Below are positions 1-11,989 of a DNA stretch of 64,000 nucleotides, in pieces. Every line of letters starts with the position of its first letter. Position 1 is the first letter of the stretch. This stretch comes from Diorhabda sublineata. Taxonomy: Eukaryota; Arthropoda; Insecta; Coleoptera; Chrysomelidae. Location of the stretch: NCBI RefSeq assembly GCF_026230105.1, contig NC_079477.1:253001-317000 (forward strand), written 5' to 3'. The notes beneath the pieces are model-generated. The model had not been told where the DNA came from, searched no databases, and saw only the letters and a program-made list of their open reading frames with translations. A program made the translations under genes and the position numbers.

Positions 1-276
1 ATCCGAACAATAAAGAACAATTTCATCTGTTCACTCAACGTTTGAACAAAGAAAAAAAAACTAGAAAATGAGGATCTCGCCAATCTCGTGACGTTATCCT
101 GACATCAATTATCCCACTTCTGAATGGCATTCGACACCGGAAAAATACTCCACACTAAGAAAAATTGCATTAACTAAAACAAGGGTTTTTGTTGAGTAGT
201 CGTTGTTTAAAGTGAGAATGAATCTATTTTCTTCAATACAGAAATAGTTTTTTTTATATTTTATAGGTTTATATAT

Positions 277-425
277 TGTTATCAACTCGTCCACAACATA
301 GGCCATGCAGCCGGTCCTGCCCGGTTATAATGGAAATCTAAAATTTGACGGATTCGATTCGACGCTTTTTTATAAACAGCAGCGGGTTGTTCATTTTATT
401 TTTTTAGAACTAATTTGTAGGAATT
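277..425 (+). repeat. LTR-like dispersed repeat, copy A (truncated)
   Basis: The segment begins TGTTATC and carries the core gccggtcctgcccggttat followed by a ctaaaatttgacgg block and then T-rich sequence. The same ordered blocks recur at 724, 1608 and 31436, so this is a dispersed repeat. A TGTTACG-type start, plus AATAAA-like signals in the longer copies, suggests a solo LTR of an LTR retrotransposon, but no internal coding region is seen. The LTR assignment is inference. Confidence 0.45.
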
Positions 426-723
426 TGGTTGAATCTACGAAAAAGACAGTGTATATAAATTTACCTCACCGTTGAAAAAACGTTTAAATCATGAATCATG
501 AAATGAGAGAAACATTGCAATACGAAATATTTTGACAAAATGCTCAAAATAAGCACGAATCAATATTCCTGCATTTTGACTTTTGTAGGTCTGTCCCGAC
601 ATGTGTCGCAGAAAATTTCTGCTGTTATGGTATCTAGAATGAGAACATGCATTTGTCTGCAGCTGTCAGAATTTTACATATCCGAGAACTTTTACCATTT
701 TACTACTTTACTTTATAAAATAT

Positions 724-985
724 TACCTGGAGCCGGTACTGTGGTGGAATTCTAAAATTCGACGGTTGTCTGTTTTTTATACAACTTTTTATCGTAGCAG
801 ACGGTCTATTTACATTGTTGTTTTTGAATAATTTCTAGATAGATCTATTTATTTATTTGTTTTTATTTATTTTAATTAACAAATTAATCTCGAAGAACTT
901 GAATAAGTTAGTTGAGTGATAGTGATAAATGAATTATAAGTTAGTGTAGTGTAAAGTGTTTAAATAAATTGAGAACGAATAGAAA
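724..985 (+). repeat. LTR-like dispersed repeat, copy B (5' truncated)
   Basis: This copy starts inside the conserved core (gagccggtactgtggtggaa), continues through the attctaaaattcgacgg block and the atcgtagcagacggtc block, and ends with aagtgtttaaataaatt, a block also present in copy C. It lacks the first 30 or so bases of the family. The AATAAA inside the last block is where a polyadenylation signal would sit in an LTR. Confidence 0.45.
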
Positions 986-1607
986 TCGTATAAATAATTC
1001 ATGAGGCTCGAATTGTCCTTCGGCATTTTGTACTAAGGAGCAAAAATATTTTTACCGAAAATCTAAATGTTCACATTGATTGACTAACGGTCACTGAAGT
1101 GGTGAAATGACGAATTAACCGGTCACTTCCTAAAAATTATAAATTGGAATAAATACGTTCTAAATCGTATTCTTTAAAAATCCGTTTATTGTCAATATTT
1201 TAAAAACTATATTTCGATATAAGTCGAAGTGCTGTTAGGATTTAAACTTCGACTTGTTTCTTATATTTATGGGCCATTTTGAAGATTACGCTACCAATAA
1301 CTGCAACTAGAACTATTAATAATGGTACAATTTTGCGGTAAATTTAAACCGCAGCTCAAAGGATTCTTGTTAGAATTTTGTAATAAATGGCTTATGGGAA
1401 TGGCATTACCATTATCGAAATCTTTCCAAATTTGAATTATCGATGGATATACGATACTAAGTTTTCTGAAAGTACAAAAATTCCTAAATTATTTTTAATA
1501 AAAAAATTACAAAATTATTTTGTTCTTATTCTTATTGGTAAATCACTCCAGGCTGAATTATTTCCTTGACTGAGCACCCAATATCCTTTGAAATAGTTTT
1601 AATATAG

Positions 1608-1990
1608 TGTTACGAACGAGTCCACGATATGGATCGTGAAGCTAGTCCTGTCCAGTTACAACAGAACTCTTAAAACAGAAACAGAACAGAACTTCCATAA
1701 AGAGGAATCCGTTCGAGGTTTGTTTTTATATATGTTTTTTATCATAGCAGGCGTTTTACATTGTTTTTTTTAACTAATTTCAAGAAAAATCATGATATTT
1801 CTTTTCTTTACTTTCTAGAATTCTAGAAATGTCGTTTTTGCTATAGAAATCGAGCATGTTTAGTTTATAATAAATAATGAATAGAACAACAGAATTTAAA
1901 TAAATTATATAAGTTAAGTATTGGTGACAAGTTAGTTAAGTATAGTTTAAGTGTTTAAATAAATTAATTACGTAAAAGAGAGTGTATTTG
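1608..1990 (+). repeat. LTR-like dispersed repeat, copy C (longest copy)
   Basis: This is the most complete copy. It starts TGTTACGAACGAGTCCACGA, then has the gtgaagctagtcctgtcc core, the atcatagcaggcg block, tctagaattctagaaat, and the ttaagtgtttaaataaatta block. Many LTRs start with TG, but no matching CA end, primer-binding site or target duplication could be established by eye. Best guess is a solo LTR; a MITE or other non-autonomous repeat is possible. Confidence 0.5.
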
Positions 1991-2329
1991 AATTCATCCA
2001 AACGATAGAAAAACTTTAAATAAATAAGAAAATTATTGGAATAGTGACAAAAACATAAGGTTTGTTCCAACATGCTAGCGGAGACTGTATTTGGAACGGT
2101 AAACAAGTAATTTTTATTGCGCAGAATCCTAACCGTACCAAGGACGATTCTAGAACGAACCTATAGAATAATATGAATATGTTTACAATCTAGTTGTTAT
2201 ATTAGTTATGTATAAGCATAAAACTTCATGTAATAATTATTTTCTTTTCAACACATTCTGAGAAAAATTAAAAGTACATACTAATTTTACTTTTCAACGA
2301 TCAGCTACATTTTAAGCCGGTAAAAAGTT

Positions 2330-2520
2330 GTATGTCTTATACAGTTCTTGTGTCCCGTGGATGGTCCTTCGAGATCCCGACATCCCCTCGGGCGACCGTG
2401 AAGTAATTACAAAGCCGTGTATCTCAACTTGATGGCTAATTATCGTCGACACTTGAATGACTCTAGACAATTGAGCTTGTTGTTGTCAGGATAAAAGAGA
2501 CGAGATCTACATGATAAGGA
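2330..2520. other. GC-richer island in AT-rich DNA, function unknown
   Basis: Around cgagatcccgacatcccctc the base composition changes sharply from the AT-rich surroundings. No frame is convincingly coding: the best has an early stop. It could be a conserved non-coding element or an old repeat. The rest of 2000-3790 shows nothing recognisable. Confidence 0.2.
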
Positions 2521-3792
2521 TACGTTCGTTGTAGAAGTTGAAACGTTGCAGAATTCAATTCAAGATCACTTTATTTTTATTGATATGTTATACTAACATA
2601 AATAACAATATTTTCTAAAACTATATAAATCATTATTTATATTTGTGAGCGTACAAATGATTCTCTGGGGTTCAATAACTTTTCTGCTATAGGAAACGGA
2701 GGAAATGAATATTAGAGGTGGTTGAAACATATTTCAACAGTAATTAGAAATATCCGATAAGTTTTGCTCGATTGCGTGAAATCAAATCGAATCTAAACAT
2801 AAATTACGAACCAATCGATCACCCATTTCCCATATAATCGATATAGTCCTGTTTATTATTTGAAATTATTTCAAATTTTTGAGACGTTACCGCTTTTTCC
2901 ATCTCTATTTGTACTTTCAACTTGACATCACCGTTCGAAATCCTATCGATAGATTGGCTAACAACACATTGTTTTTTAATCTGGACCCAATCGGTTCGTG
3001 ATTAATGACTACTGCTGGTTCAATCAGATAAAAAGGAAGAAGAATAAAAATTCTAAAGGGAATTAAGATTCTTTTTTAAGGAAAAATGAAGAGTTTAACT
3101 CCTAAAAATGCGATCTTAAAAATTTAAATTTATTTATATCAAACTGATCTTGTATCTTGTCTGTCTAGTTAAATATCATGAAATTATTGAAGGTTTCACT
3201 AAGCAATATCATAATTTACAAAATTAAGTCAGAAATTTAACCGTAATTACCGTAATATCACATCGATCATATTATTTTAAATATAAAAGTTATCAAATCA
3301 TTGCCATTTATCATGATATTCATCGTACAACTTTCAGTGAAGCAAAAGGTGTTTCAGCCGCTGGTTGTGGTAAAACGATGATACCCTCAACAATTTCTTT
3401 CTGTCCTTTTATACCCTTTCCATATCAATTTTATCGGTTCATCTCCATATTCGTAGAGGTTTGACTCTTTTTTTTTACTTGTTGCATTATAATTTAATTT
3501 ATTTAATCTGGTTGTGTTTGTTGTTGTTTATCGTAATGTATGAGCCATTTATATATCAATTTTTGCTTCGTAATCGTTACATATGTTTTCTTTCCTTCAA
3601 CTATGTTCCAAAGGTTGAAATGAATTATCCTGTTGAGCCACAAAATCTGACATATATCTCGTAGGCTTCTCATAATCTAACTTTCAGTGATTGTTTGAGT
3701 GATATAGGATTTGATTTTGAAGAAAAAAACACAGAAAATTTGAAAAAATCGATGAAATCTTCATTGAAATCGTTGGAATGATCAGTAGTAGA

Positions 3793-4624
3793 TTAGATTT
3801 CATCCAAATGTTGGCTTCGGCTCCGCTTTTGGCAACCTCTTTCCAACATATCGGCCGGTATTTCACGAATAAATACTTCAATATTGGCTTCCAGTTCGTC
3901 AATCGTTGCTGGTTTAACCCTGCAGACATTAGCCTTAACATGACTACACAAAAAATAGTCCAAAGGCGTTAAATCACACCATCTAGGCGGCCAATTAACG
4001 AGCCCCAAACGTGAAATGAACTGTTTATCGAAGGCGGCTCTGAATTCGGCCATTGTTTCGCGTGCCGTTTGGCATGTGGCACCGTCTTATTGAAACTACA
4101 TATCAGGCATGTCCAATTCTTCCAATTTGGACAAAGAAAAATCGTCAATCAACACACGGAAGCGCTCGCCATTCACATTAACGTTCCGGCCATCGTCGCT
4201 TTTGAAGTCGATGCCACCGGCCCATAATCCACACCAAAAAGTGACTTTTTCGGGATGCATTGGTAGCTCTTGCAATGCTTGTGGCCGGTCTTCACTCCAG
4301 ATGCGGGAATTTTGCTTGTTGACGTATCCATTCAACCAGAAATGACCTTCGTCGCTAAACACAAGTGGATCACCCTCCAACTTCGCCAGCGCAAAACGTT
4401 GTGGGAGATCGTGTGGCTTCAAGGTTTTATACCCAAATCCTTTCGCAATATTCTCTTTTGTCCTGTACTGTAAGTTTGCGTGTTCGTGGCTTAATGTCCA
4501 ATAGTGTAAACTGGGTTCGAAATTTAGTCACAAGCTTCCCAATTGTTCCCTTAATAGGCCGACCAAACTGCCCATAAATTGGAAGAAGTGTGCGATGCAG
4601 TCTCTTAACCAATTCTGAATCCAT
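3793..4624 (-). pseudogene. Mariner-like (IS630 superfamily) DDE transposase pseudogene
   Basis: Three consecutive reading-frame pieces read right to left as one transposase. An N-terminal piece (4624-4427) contains KFRTQFTLLDIKPRTRKLTV. A catalytic piece (4422-4096) contains FSDEGHFWLNGYVNKQNSRI and MHPEKVTFWCGLWAGGI. A C-terminal piece (4053-3793) contains VNWPPRWCDLTPLDYFLCSH and EIPADMLERGCQ. The sequence between the last two still reads DGATCH with stops around it, so all three catalytic acidic positions (SDE, DGA, PLDY) can be placed, but the frame breaks at least twice and has in-frame stops. Much of the N-terminal DNA-binding region (after the KLTV segment) is missing or scrambled. 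This family of roughly 330-350 residues is common in insects. It encodes an enzyme that would cut at its own inverted repeats in the nucleus; this copy is dead. Confidence 0.88.
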
Positions 4625-4746
4625 CTTGATTTTTGTGTAGACTGACGTTTAATTTTTTCAAGAATAATCTTAGTTTTCATCTTACTCGCAACATCTTTAG
4701 TTTTTTGATAGTTCTTTCATGAATAATATAAAATATGCAGTGCTGA

Positions 4747-4764
4747 TGGATGGATGGATGGATG
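4747..4764 (+). repeat. Short (TGGA)n microsatellite
   Basis: Four to five tandem TGGA units directly follow the mariner-like pseudogene. Simple repeat, no coding role visible. Confidence 0.85.
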
Positions 4765-4769
4765 AATCT

Positions 4770-6480
4770 CCCACATATAACCAACAGTATTTTGAAAACA
4801 ATTATCCGAATAACCCGGATATTGTTATATGAAACGATCAAATGATTTATTGTAAGAAAATAATCAAGCTTTCACTGATAATTGATTGTATTCGATCTAA
4901 TATAAAAAAATATCAATTAGAGTTAGATAACACAACATTGCGTGCTGATATCCATAACCAAATTCAATTTTCAATTCCGGATAACAATTCAATGCCTGAT
5001 TACACTTGTACAAATATTTGCCATTCAGTTATTTCGGTTTGTTTATGTAATATAAACTAGTTATTACCAACTTTCACATCTATAAGTTCAATCAAATAAT
5101 TTCGATGCAAATTGAAAGAAAATTGCATTGGATCGATTCGAACAATATATTTTTGATTATTATTTATTCAAAACCAGTTGTATCAGAAGCTCTTCAACAA
5201 AGTGGGAGATCAATTAGGTATTAAAATTAATATTACTAACTATTCTGGTTCACCAAGTAATGGAAGTGAAACCACGCATGAAATTTCAACGTCGCGTGGT
5301 CTGCATTATGAATTTTTGACTTTCTGAACGAACTCGTACCTGAAGAGGAGTTTCAGCTTCTATTCTTCATTCTTCACTCCGTGCAACTTTTGGAGCCAAA
5401 GAGTAAGAGAAGAAAATAACAACAATAATAATATTTAAAATATTACAAAATTTGATTGTTTTTTTTTTTAATTGGCAGAAATTTTCGAATGAATATCGTT
5501 TTTTTTTTCGTCAGTTTACAATATAAAAACGACGACTCGAAAATATATTATTGGCATGCGATGCATTTTAGGCTTTCAACAGATTTAACAATCCAATTTA
5601 TCTGACACACATCATCCAACTAATTCTCTTAATCCGAAATGCATTTGTCGAGTAACAGCTGTAGATTTATTTATCAACTTAAATCGCATTCATTCGAACA
5701 AAAACTTCAAATGATTATTAATTAGATTTATTTCAAAATCGAAATGTACACATAAGGCAATATATCAGACAGTTTAAATTTATTTTCCAGCTCGGATCTT
5801 CTTAAACTTTTTTTTTTACTGCAAGCAAGTTATTTATTCACGGATCATATGAATTTCTGTTATTTTCAGTTCTATTTATACGTCAATAACGCCGGTATAT
5901 TATTCTGAAAAAAAAAAAAAAAATCAATTCATCTTGTTCCGACTTTAACAACATCGTTATCAAAAACGCTGACGTTGTTTGAAATCGGATGGACAGAAAT
6001 ATTTCAAAATCCCATTCATTTCGAATGTGATCGTTAGATGTTCAGAAATGATTGGATTGCAGAATTTATTATCGTGCATATAAAACAGTGAATTAGAAAT
6101 ATTGAAATTCGTATTTAATAAAATCGGAATAAAAATCTATATTCATAATAAAAATAAAAAACAAAAACTCGTAGTACTATAAATACAATACGATTTCAAC
6201 GAGCTACGGATCTAAGTTTATTCGTGTATAAAAGTATTTAGCTAATTACAAAAATGAAGATCAAACAAAAATTGAAGCAAAACACGACTAAGTGTGAAAT
6301 GAAGATACCGAAAAAAATAACGAATGTAATGAAGAAACTAGTGCAGTGCAAAAAGTCGAGACGGTTTGGACAATGATTACCACCTCAGTTGTTGAAGATA
6401 CAATAGATATCCTTGAGTTTTATATGTGATGTTTCATGTGAATTAGCAATTTTTTTCAAAATAATGTCCCGTGGAACTGA
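4770..6480. other. AT-rich stretch with no recognised gene
   Basis: Mostly low-complexity AT-rich sequence with A and T runs. The only notable piece is 5310-5410, where one frame reads LVPEEEFQLL followed by a hydrophobic run. The same ten residues are encoded on the opposite strand near 17240 (see the separate repeat entries). No splice-bounded exon was convincing. Confidence 0.4.
5336..5358 (+). repeat. 23-bp segment shared with 17223-17245 (opposite strand)
   Basis: The 23 bases starting gtacctgaagaggagtttca match exactly the reverse complement at 17223-17245. In both places one frame reads LVPEEEFQLL, with 5' flanks that are also loosely alike. An exact 23-mer in two AT-rich places suggests two relics of one coding repeat family, which I cannot name. 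Confidence 0.5.
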
Positions 6481-6495
6481 ACTCAATTCAACAGC

Positions 6496-7130
6496 GTGGA
6501 ACTGCAAAGAACTATGGACTTAAGACGAGTTGGTTTGCTCCAAAGAAAAATTGCTAGAAAGCCAAACCGATTACTAGAAAAATCTTCGGACGAAGATTGT
6601 ATCAATCAATCTCCAGAATTTGTATCTTTGTCCCCACATTTCAAAGGTTTCCAATTTTTCCATTATTGCTTTGTTTAAAGTAGGTTCCTCCATTGGAAAT
6701 AGCCAAAAATGATCAAATGTTATTTTCAGCGAAGAAAAAGTTCGATATCGATGGTCCAAATAATTTAAATTATTACTTGTATGACTTTGGGAAAGGAAAT
6801 GAATGTTTGTCCAAAAGGTTGTATTAGGGTTTAATGGAAATCACGAATATTTCCTGCAAAATGAATGCAGTTATGTATCAAAGTGCTTTGGAAGAGTTCT
6901 TATTGCTTGGATAAAGCTCCGACTAAACTAAACAATGTTCAAGGATTTCGGAAGCAACATTTTGGATTGGCTCGACCTTATCTCGGATCTCGATGTAATA
7001 GAAAATTTGTGAAAGGAAATCTACGACCTTTAAAAGACGAAAATAAAAAATATTAATGACTAGCTAGGGAAAACAAATCAGAAAGCGCGTTGATTAATCT
7101 AGCTAGAAGTGTCCCTACAGGAAAACTTGT
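6496..7130 (+). pseudogene. Tc1-like transposase pseudogene
   Basis: Across frame changes the segment follows the layout of a Tc1-type transposase. At about 6722-6800 one frame reads FSAKKKFDIDGPNNLNYYLY, matching the catalytic FSDEKKFNLDGPDG-type block of DD34E Tc1 elements, with the first Asp and Glu replaced. Downstream, at about 6940-7030, another frame reads LDWLDLISDLDVIENL, matching the DWPARSPDLNPIENLW block with the third acidic residue kept in the IENL context. Several stops and frameshifts separate the blocks. The start is set at the open stretch reading RRVGLLQRKIARKP and is approximate. Not functional. Confidence 0.65.
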
Positions 7131-7159
7131 AATTTTTCGCAGTTTAATTCTTGATATTT

Positions 7160-10100
7160 TGTACCAAGTGGTGAGAATTTATTGATTTTTTTTACAGGTA
7201 GTGTTAATAATAATTCGAATAAACGTGGAATAACGTCTTTTGTCATTCAAATTTCAAAATAAATTAGTTGAACTAATTTAAACAGTTTTGCCTTTTGGGT
7301 TCATATTTTATCACCTTTCAGGTTTATTTAAGGAGTAAACTGAGTTATTCATGATTAAAATATCCTAGAATTTCAGGTAACACTCTCAGCTTTTCAATTA
7401 TGTATCTTTAAGTTTAGATAGTAAAGCCTGATTATAAAATTATAAAAGTCACTAATTGCACTGAATTTCAAGCATTTTGACAAAATTTCGATTCAAACTG
7501 TAGGAATTGGATGAAATATTTAACAAGGCAGGACTTTCCGTACGACTCTTCAAACTTTCAATACAAAACAGAACGTTGCAGAGATGTTAGAAGCTTTCGA
7601 ATATCGAGCGACAAAAAAGTTTTAATTATACTTTTCTTACCAAAAAAAATTATAAAATTAGTGGTTATCCTATTCCTGAGACTTGATTAGATAATAGTAT
7701 AGTAATATGTAGTGAAATATTTGTTTAAAAAAATAGAAATGACGTACAGCCATTAAAAAATCGAACGATATAATTCAGTAGAGCACAACGTATATAAATT
7801 GACATTTTGCTCAGATAATAAAACAAGATATTGAGAGAATCCCTCGTGTACCTACTAACATGGCTGAAAGCCGTATTGACACTGCGGAAAATTCTTGATG
7901 TATAACACGAATAAAACGCTTCTTTTATTTTATGACAATAACCAATCAAATCGAAGGTATTGCCAATTTTTATAACTCGTAAATTTCAACAGAATATGAA
8001 TAGAACGCATTCAATTTTGAACAGAATATGATAATAGATTGATTGAAGTTTAATATGTCCCCAACTAATTAAAAAGAAACAGAATTATGGAATTTTAGTT
8101 TTAGAAAACTTAAAACAGAAAACGTCATGTTCAGTCGAAGCTACTGAATACAAAATAAAACGTGAAATTGTACTTCAAACTATAAATAAGAAATCTGTGA
8201 TGATGTTTTGATCCCTTTGGAAAGAATCCTGATCTGCCCTACTGTCGAACTCTTTATATTGGAGACCATAAAATTTTATTGATTGTAATATTCCGGATTT
8301 TCTAAGTGAACAACTGACCAAAATTTCGTAATATTGAATCACGTACAAACGTAGCGTTATTGCAACTGGAATGATTTCAAATTGTAAATGAGGCCAAGAA
8401 GGATTTTCGACTGGATGAATATCGAATGTGTGGAAATAAAATATTTATCCTTTCACTATAAAAGTTTTCTTATAACTCCAGAATATTGAATAAGAAACAA
8501 AGTTTCTCATTTCATTGTTTACCGATAGGGTTTCAAGTTTTAATTCGGCGAATTTTCTTTTTATTCTTTATTAAATTGTACATGTTGACAAATATTTTGG
8601 TGTGGAAATATTGTCGTTCTAAAAACACAGGAGAGCACTTTAGATTTTGTATTTTCTAAAAATATTGATTTTATCCAATAAGTCAATATTTGCTAAGAAT
8701 ATAGGCGATAAGGTCAATGGAAAAACTTTCGACGAGTTTTTTATTTCCTTCCATTTCGTTGCTGATTCTGCTTGTTGAAAAAATATCAGTATAAATATAT
8801 TGGACCATGTTATATCTTAGGGTTTTATTTGTTCATTATATTTCGAGATAGGCCTCTAATTTCAAACGTTACTTTATCCTTTTTATATGTATTTGATCGT
8901 TCAAACACAGAGTTGCAGCCATTCAATAACGTTTTAATTACATAGTTTCCTCACCTTTATTTGTTGTTTACGTTTCAATTCGATATGTCAAATTAATTGG
9001 AATAACAGTTGCGTCATTTGTCAAAAATTGACGTAACTGTCATTCTTTATAATCTAATACGAGTTTGCAACCTAACCATACTTTTGGGTCATGAAAATTA
9101 TGAACAAACTTGACTTGAAATTTCATATGTTGCCATCAGCAACTGTCACGATAATATATCAAATTCCCTAGAATGACGGTGATGCCATTTTAAAATAAAA
9201 TTGTCTCATTTTAAAACTGATTTCAATTATTTTCAATCCAATTCAGTTATTCCCAAATGATTTGAACAATTACTCGTAATTTTCTATTGATTATTATCTC
9301 AATTCTTCGTTCCAATACAGAAAATTCGTCTTATAAAATTATCGTTCTCGTTTTATGCACTTTCAGTTAAAATTCAAAGATTTTTTAATCGATGAACTGC
9401 TTTTCGAACGCATCTATTTCTTCAAACAACGTTTCACAACCATCGACATTGAAAAAACAATCACGATCACAGATATATATCTATATACAAAAAGTCATAG
9501 AAATAATTGAGAATCAATAACCTAAAAAAGTCAGATTGACAGAAACAGAAGAAGTAAACCAGTAAGTACGTATGTCATTCGATCATGTGATGAAGAAAAA
9601 TGATTGGAACGCCAATTTTCGGTAGGTGGCGCCACTTATAACAGATTCAATTGTATTTGATACATTGTAAGATTCTTGATTGACGTCTGATAAATTTTTC
9701 ACGTCGTTTGACCGACTTGGATGAAAAACGTTATAAATAATTTAATAATATTCAATTGAACGGGCAAATTTGAAAACGTCTGAAACGTTCTAAAAGCAGT
9801 TTTATAAAGTAGCAAAGAATAAACAAATTTGCATCGAGGATTTAGACTTGGAAACATTTTGATAGTTGAATTCCATATTTATTCTTGTTTAATTCTTGAT
9901 TAGGGTTCAAGCTGACATATAAAATGATACATTTAGTATATTTCTATCGTAATATGATATACGATATTCGTAGGTATGAAATCGTCCCTTTTAACGTACT
10001 TGAAAATATTTTTCAGCGAATCTGTTGATGAATCTGAATGACTCTCCCAATCTCCAACTAATAATTAACTTTCCTGAGCTACCTTAAGCTTATTCTGCGA

Positions 10101-11190
10101 GAGAAAGATTACCCGCCAAGTGGTGGTATTAAAAGTTTGTTATTTCTCTAAACACTAAAATCCAGACGCCGATCCTAAACATCAACTTATCAAAACAAAC
10201 TTTCCAACATTTATATATTCAATACAGAAACGATATGCATAATTTCATCGTTTCTCAGATTAATAATATTTAGAAAATGGATGATTTCGAAGCTTATCTG
10301 ATCTAACGTAATATTGTTCTATGGAAAGATGAATTTTTTTTATTATTACATAAAAAAAAACATCATGTTTTATAGCATAATGTAATTTTGTATTTACTTT
10401 TATGTTTGGTTCGTAAGCGAGATTTTATAGTAAATATTTCATACTAGCTTTGCTTGCCCTCATCATTATTCTAGGTAGTTACAAAGTTAAAAGTAATTTT
10501 GTAAGAAGTTACGTGCCCGTTTTATTACCTTACCTGATAATTTTATAGACATGTTAGCATATAAACAGCTTAAACTTGCTCTACAATTATTGTTCAATTT
10601 TCGCATATGATTATAAACTAGAAAAACGAACTATGAGCTTGATAATTTATCGTTCTTAATTCAAATAAGAATCGAATACATAAACAGTGTTAATTATTCG
10701 TTGAATTTTCCACATTGTTTATTTCTTGGTATCAAAAGTATGTCGCAATTTTTAAAAGTTGAAATATACCAACGGATTGGCCTATTTAAAATATTTTTTA
10801 TTGAAAACTGTGCGTGGCTGAAAGTTTGAAGCATTCAGGAAACGCTTTATGACCGCATTAAATTACCATGGCGAATTAAACATCATTATAAGCTGAATTT
10901 TCAGTATTAGATCAGAGAGGGTGGAACATAACGAAGTCAAAAGGGTATTTGAGAAGTTTGAGAAAAAAGCCGATTACTTTCATGAGTCAATAAGGCTTTT
11001 GAATTTTAATATTTTCACTAAAATACGTCGGATATAATATCCACATTGTTTTGAAAAAAATTTTTCCGTAATTATAACTAGCGACAAATTTTTTGGTATT
11101 CCTCGAATAAACATGTTATCAACCGTATTTTATATTTCTGTATACTAAATATTCAATTAACACAATTTCTTATTTTGAAACTTTCCAGAT
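7160..11190. other. Long AT-rich gap, no gene recognised
   Basis: About 4 kb of AT-rich DNA without a supported gene. Between 7190 and 7380 there are three acceptor-like (Y)nCAG motifs each followed by GT (near 7196, 7320 and 7376), but none has a clean downstream exon. At 10013 a ttttcag acceptor precedes a short open frame ending at 10086, too weak to call. Near 9620 a ggtggcgccactta motif resembles the leader of mariner elements, but no transposase follows. Confidence 0.4.
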
Positions 11191-11193
11191 ACT

Positions 11194-11220
11194 ACGAGGT
11201 ATATTCAATAAGTAAAAGTT
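11194..11220 (+). repeat. Mariner-type terminal repeat relic
   Basis: The string tacgaggtatattcaataag resembles the terminal inverted repeats of mariner-type elements. A related string, tacgaggtatatttagtaa, occurs at 25367. No transposase lies directly next to it, so it is likely a solo end or the end of a non-autonomous copy. Confidence 0.35.
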
Positions 11221-11439
11221 TCGTTTGTTTATATAAAAAAAAACATGTTAATTTCTACAATTTCTTAGACCTTTTGATATATTAATGCATCTAAATGATC
11301 TTGATTTTATGTTTTTTCTGTTTCAAAATTTTTTCAATAATTTGTCTCTATCAAAATATGATATTAACACTGACAATTTGCTTATTTGCCTTCATCATAA
11401 TTATCAAAATAAGAATAAGATCAAACTAGAACTTGGTTT

Positions 11440-11985
11440 TAATAAGAAAGATTCATTTTTTTGTGGTTTAATTAGAATTTATAAAATTTTATTTAAATTA
11501 TTTTGACCTTTTTTATTATTTATAGCTTTTCGATCTTTTGAATGTGAACCATTTCGAAAAATTCCCTTTTTCCTGTATTAGATTACGTTTCAAGTATTTT
11601 TGAATCTTTACACTTGAATTTATGTTTTTTTTTTGATATCTCATGGTTCGTTAATGCAGTTCTATTTTTTTATGGTATTGATGACCTCTTAATCTGTTTT
11701 CTAAATATTGTGATGTCTGCCCAATGTAGACAGCGTCACAATTAGTAAAAGGCACTTGATATGTAATATTATTCTGTTATTTGTTGGTGTTTTAATTTAT
11801 TATAATTTGATATCATATTTATTGAAATAATTTGATAATTATTGGAAAAGTACTTGTACGAATGGCAAGGAAAAATGATTTATGTTTTGATGTTTTGTTT
11901 TTTAATTTATTATAGTATCTATTTATCCTTTTTTTTGACCATGTTATTTATCATTTTTTCGAATAATTGTTTTCTTACGATGCAG
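11440..11985 (-). pseudogene. Penelope-like retroelement relic with GIY-YIG endonuclease domain
   Basis: On the minus strand, 11780-11650 reads NITYQVPFTNCDAVYIGQTS followed by QYLENRLRGHQ. This is the VYIGQT core of the GIY-YIG nuclease that ends Penelope-like element proteins. Downstream, in a shifted frame, HKFKCKDSKILET, a stop, then FFEMVHIQK fit the usual EFFEMxxI region. Upstream (about 11980-11870), KRINRYYNKLKNKTSKHKSF fits the linker before the nuclease. The reverse transcriptase domain itself is not seen and there are several stops. Penelope-like elements copy RNA into DNA and use the nuclease for insertion; this fragment is dead. Confidence 0.78.
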
Positions 11986-11989
11986 TTTT

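Noticed and set aside
4109..4577. Several plus-strand frames of 67-78 codons
   Set aside because: Antisense shadows of the mariner-like pseudogene.
7190..7380. Three CAG/GT juxtapositions as further recursive splice sites
   Set aside because: Two lack a donor-like sequence after GT and the third has a weak pyrimidine tract.
11285..11506. 73-codon plus-strand frame rich in Phe, Leu and Asn
   Set aside because: Lies antisense to the end of the Penelope-like relic; composition is AT-driven.
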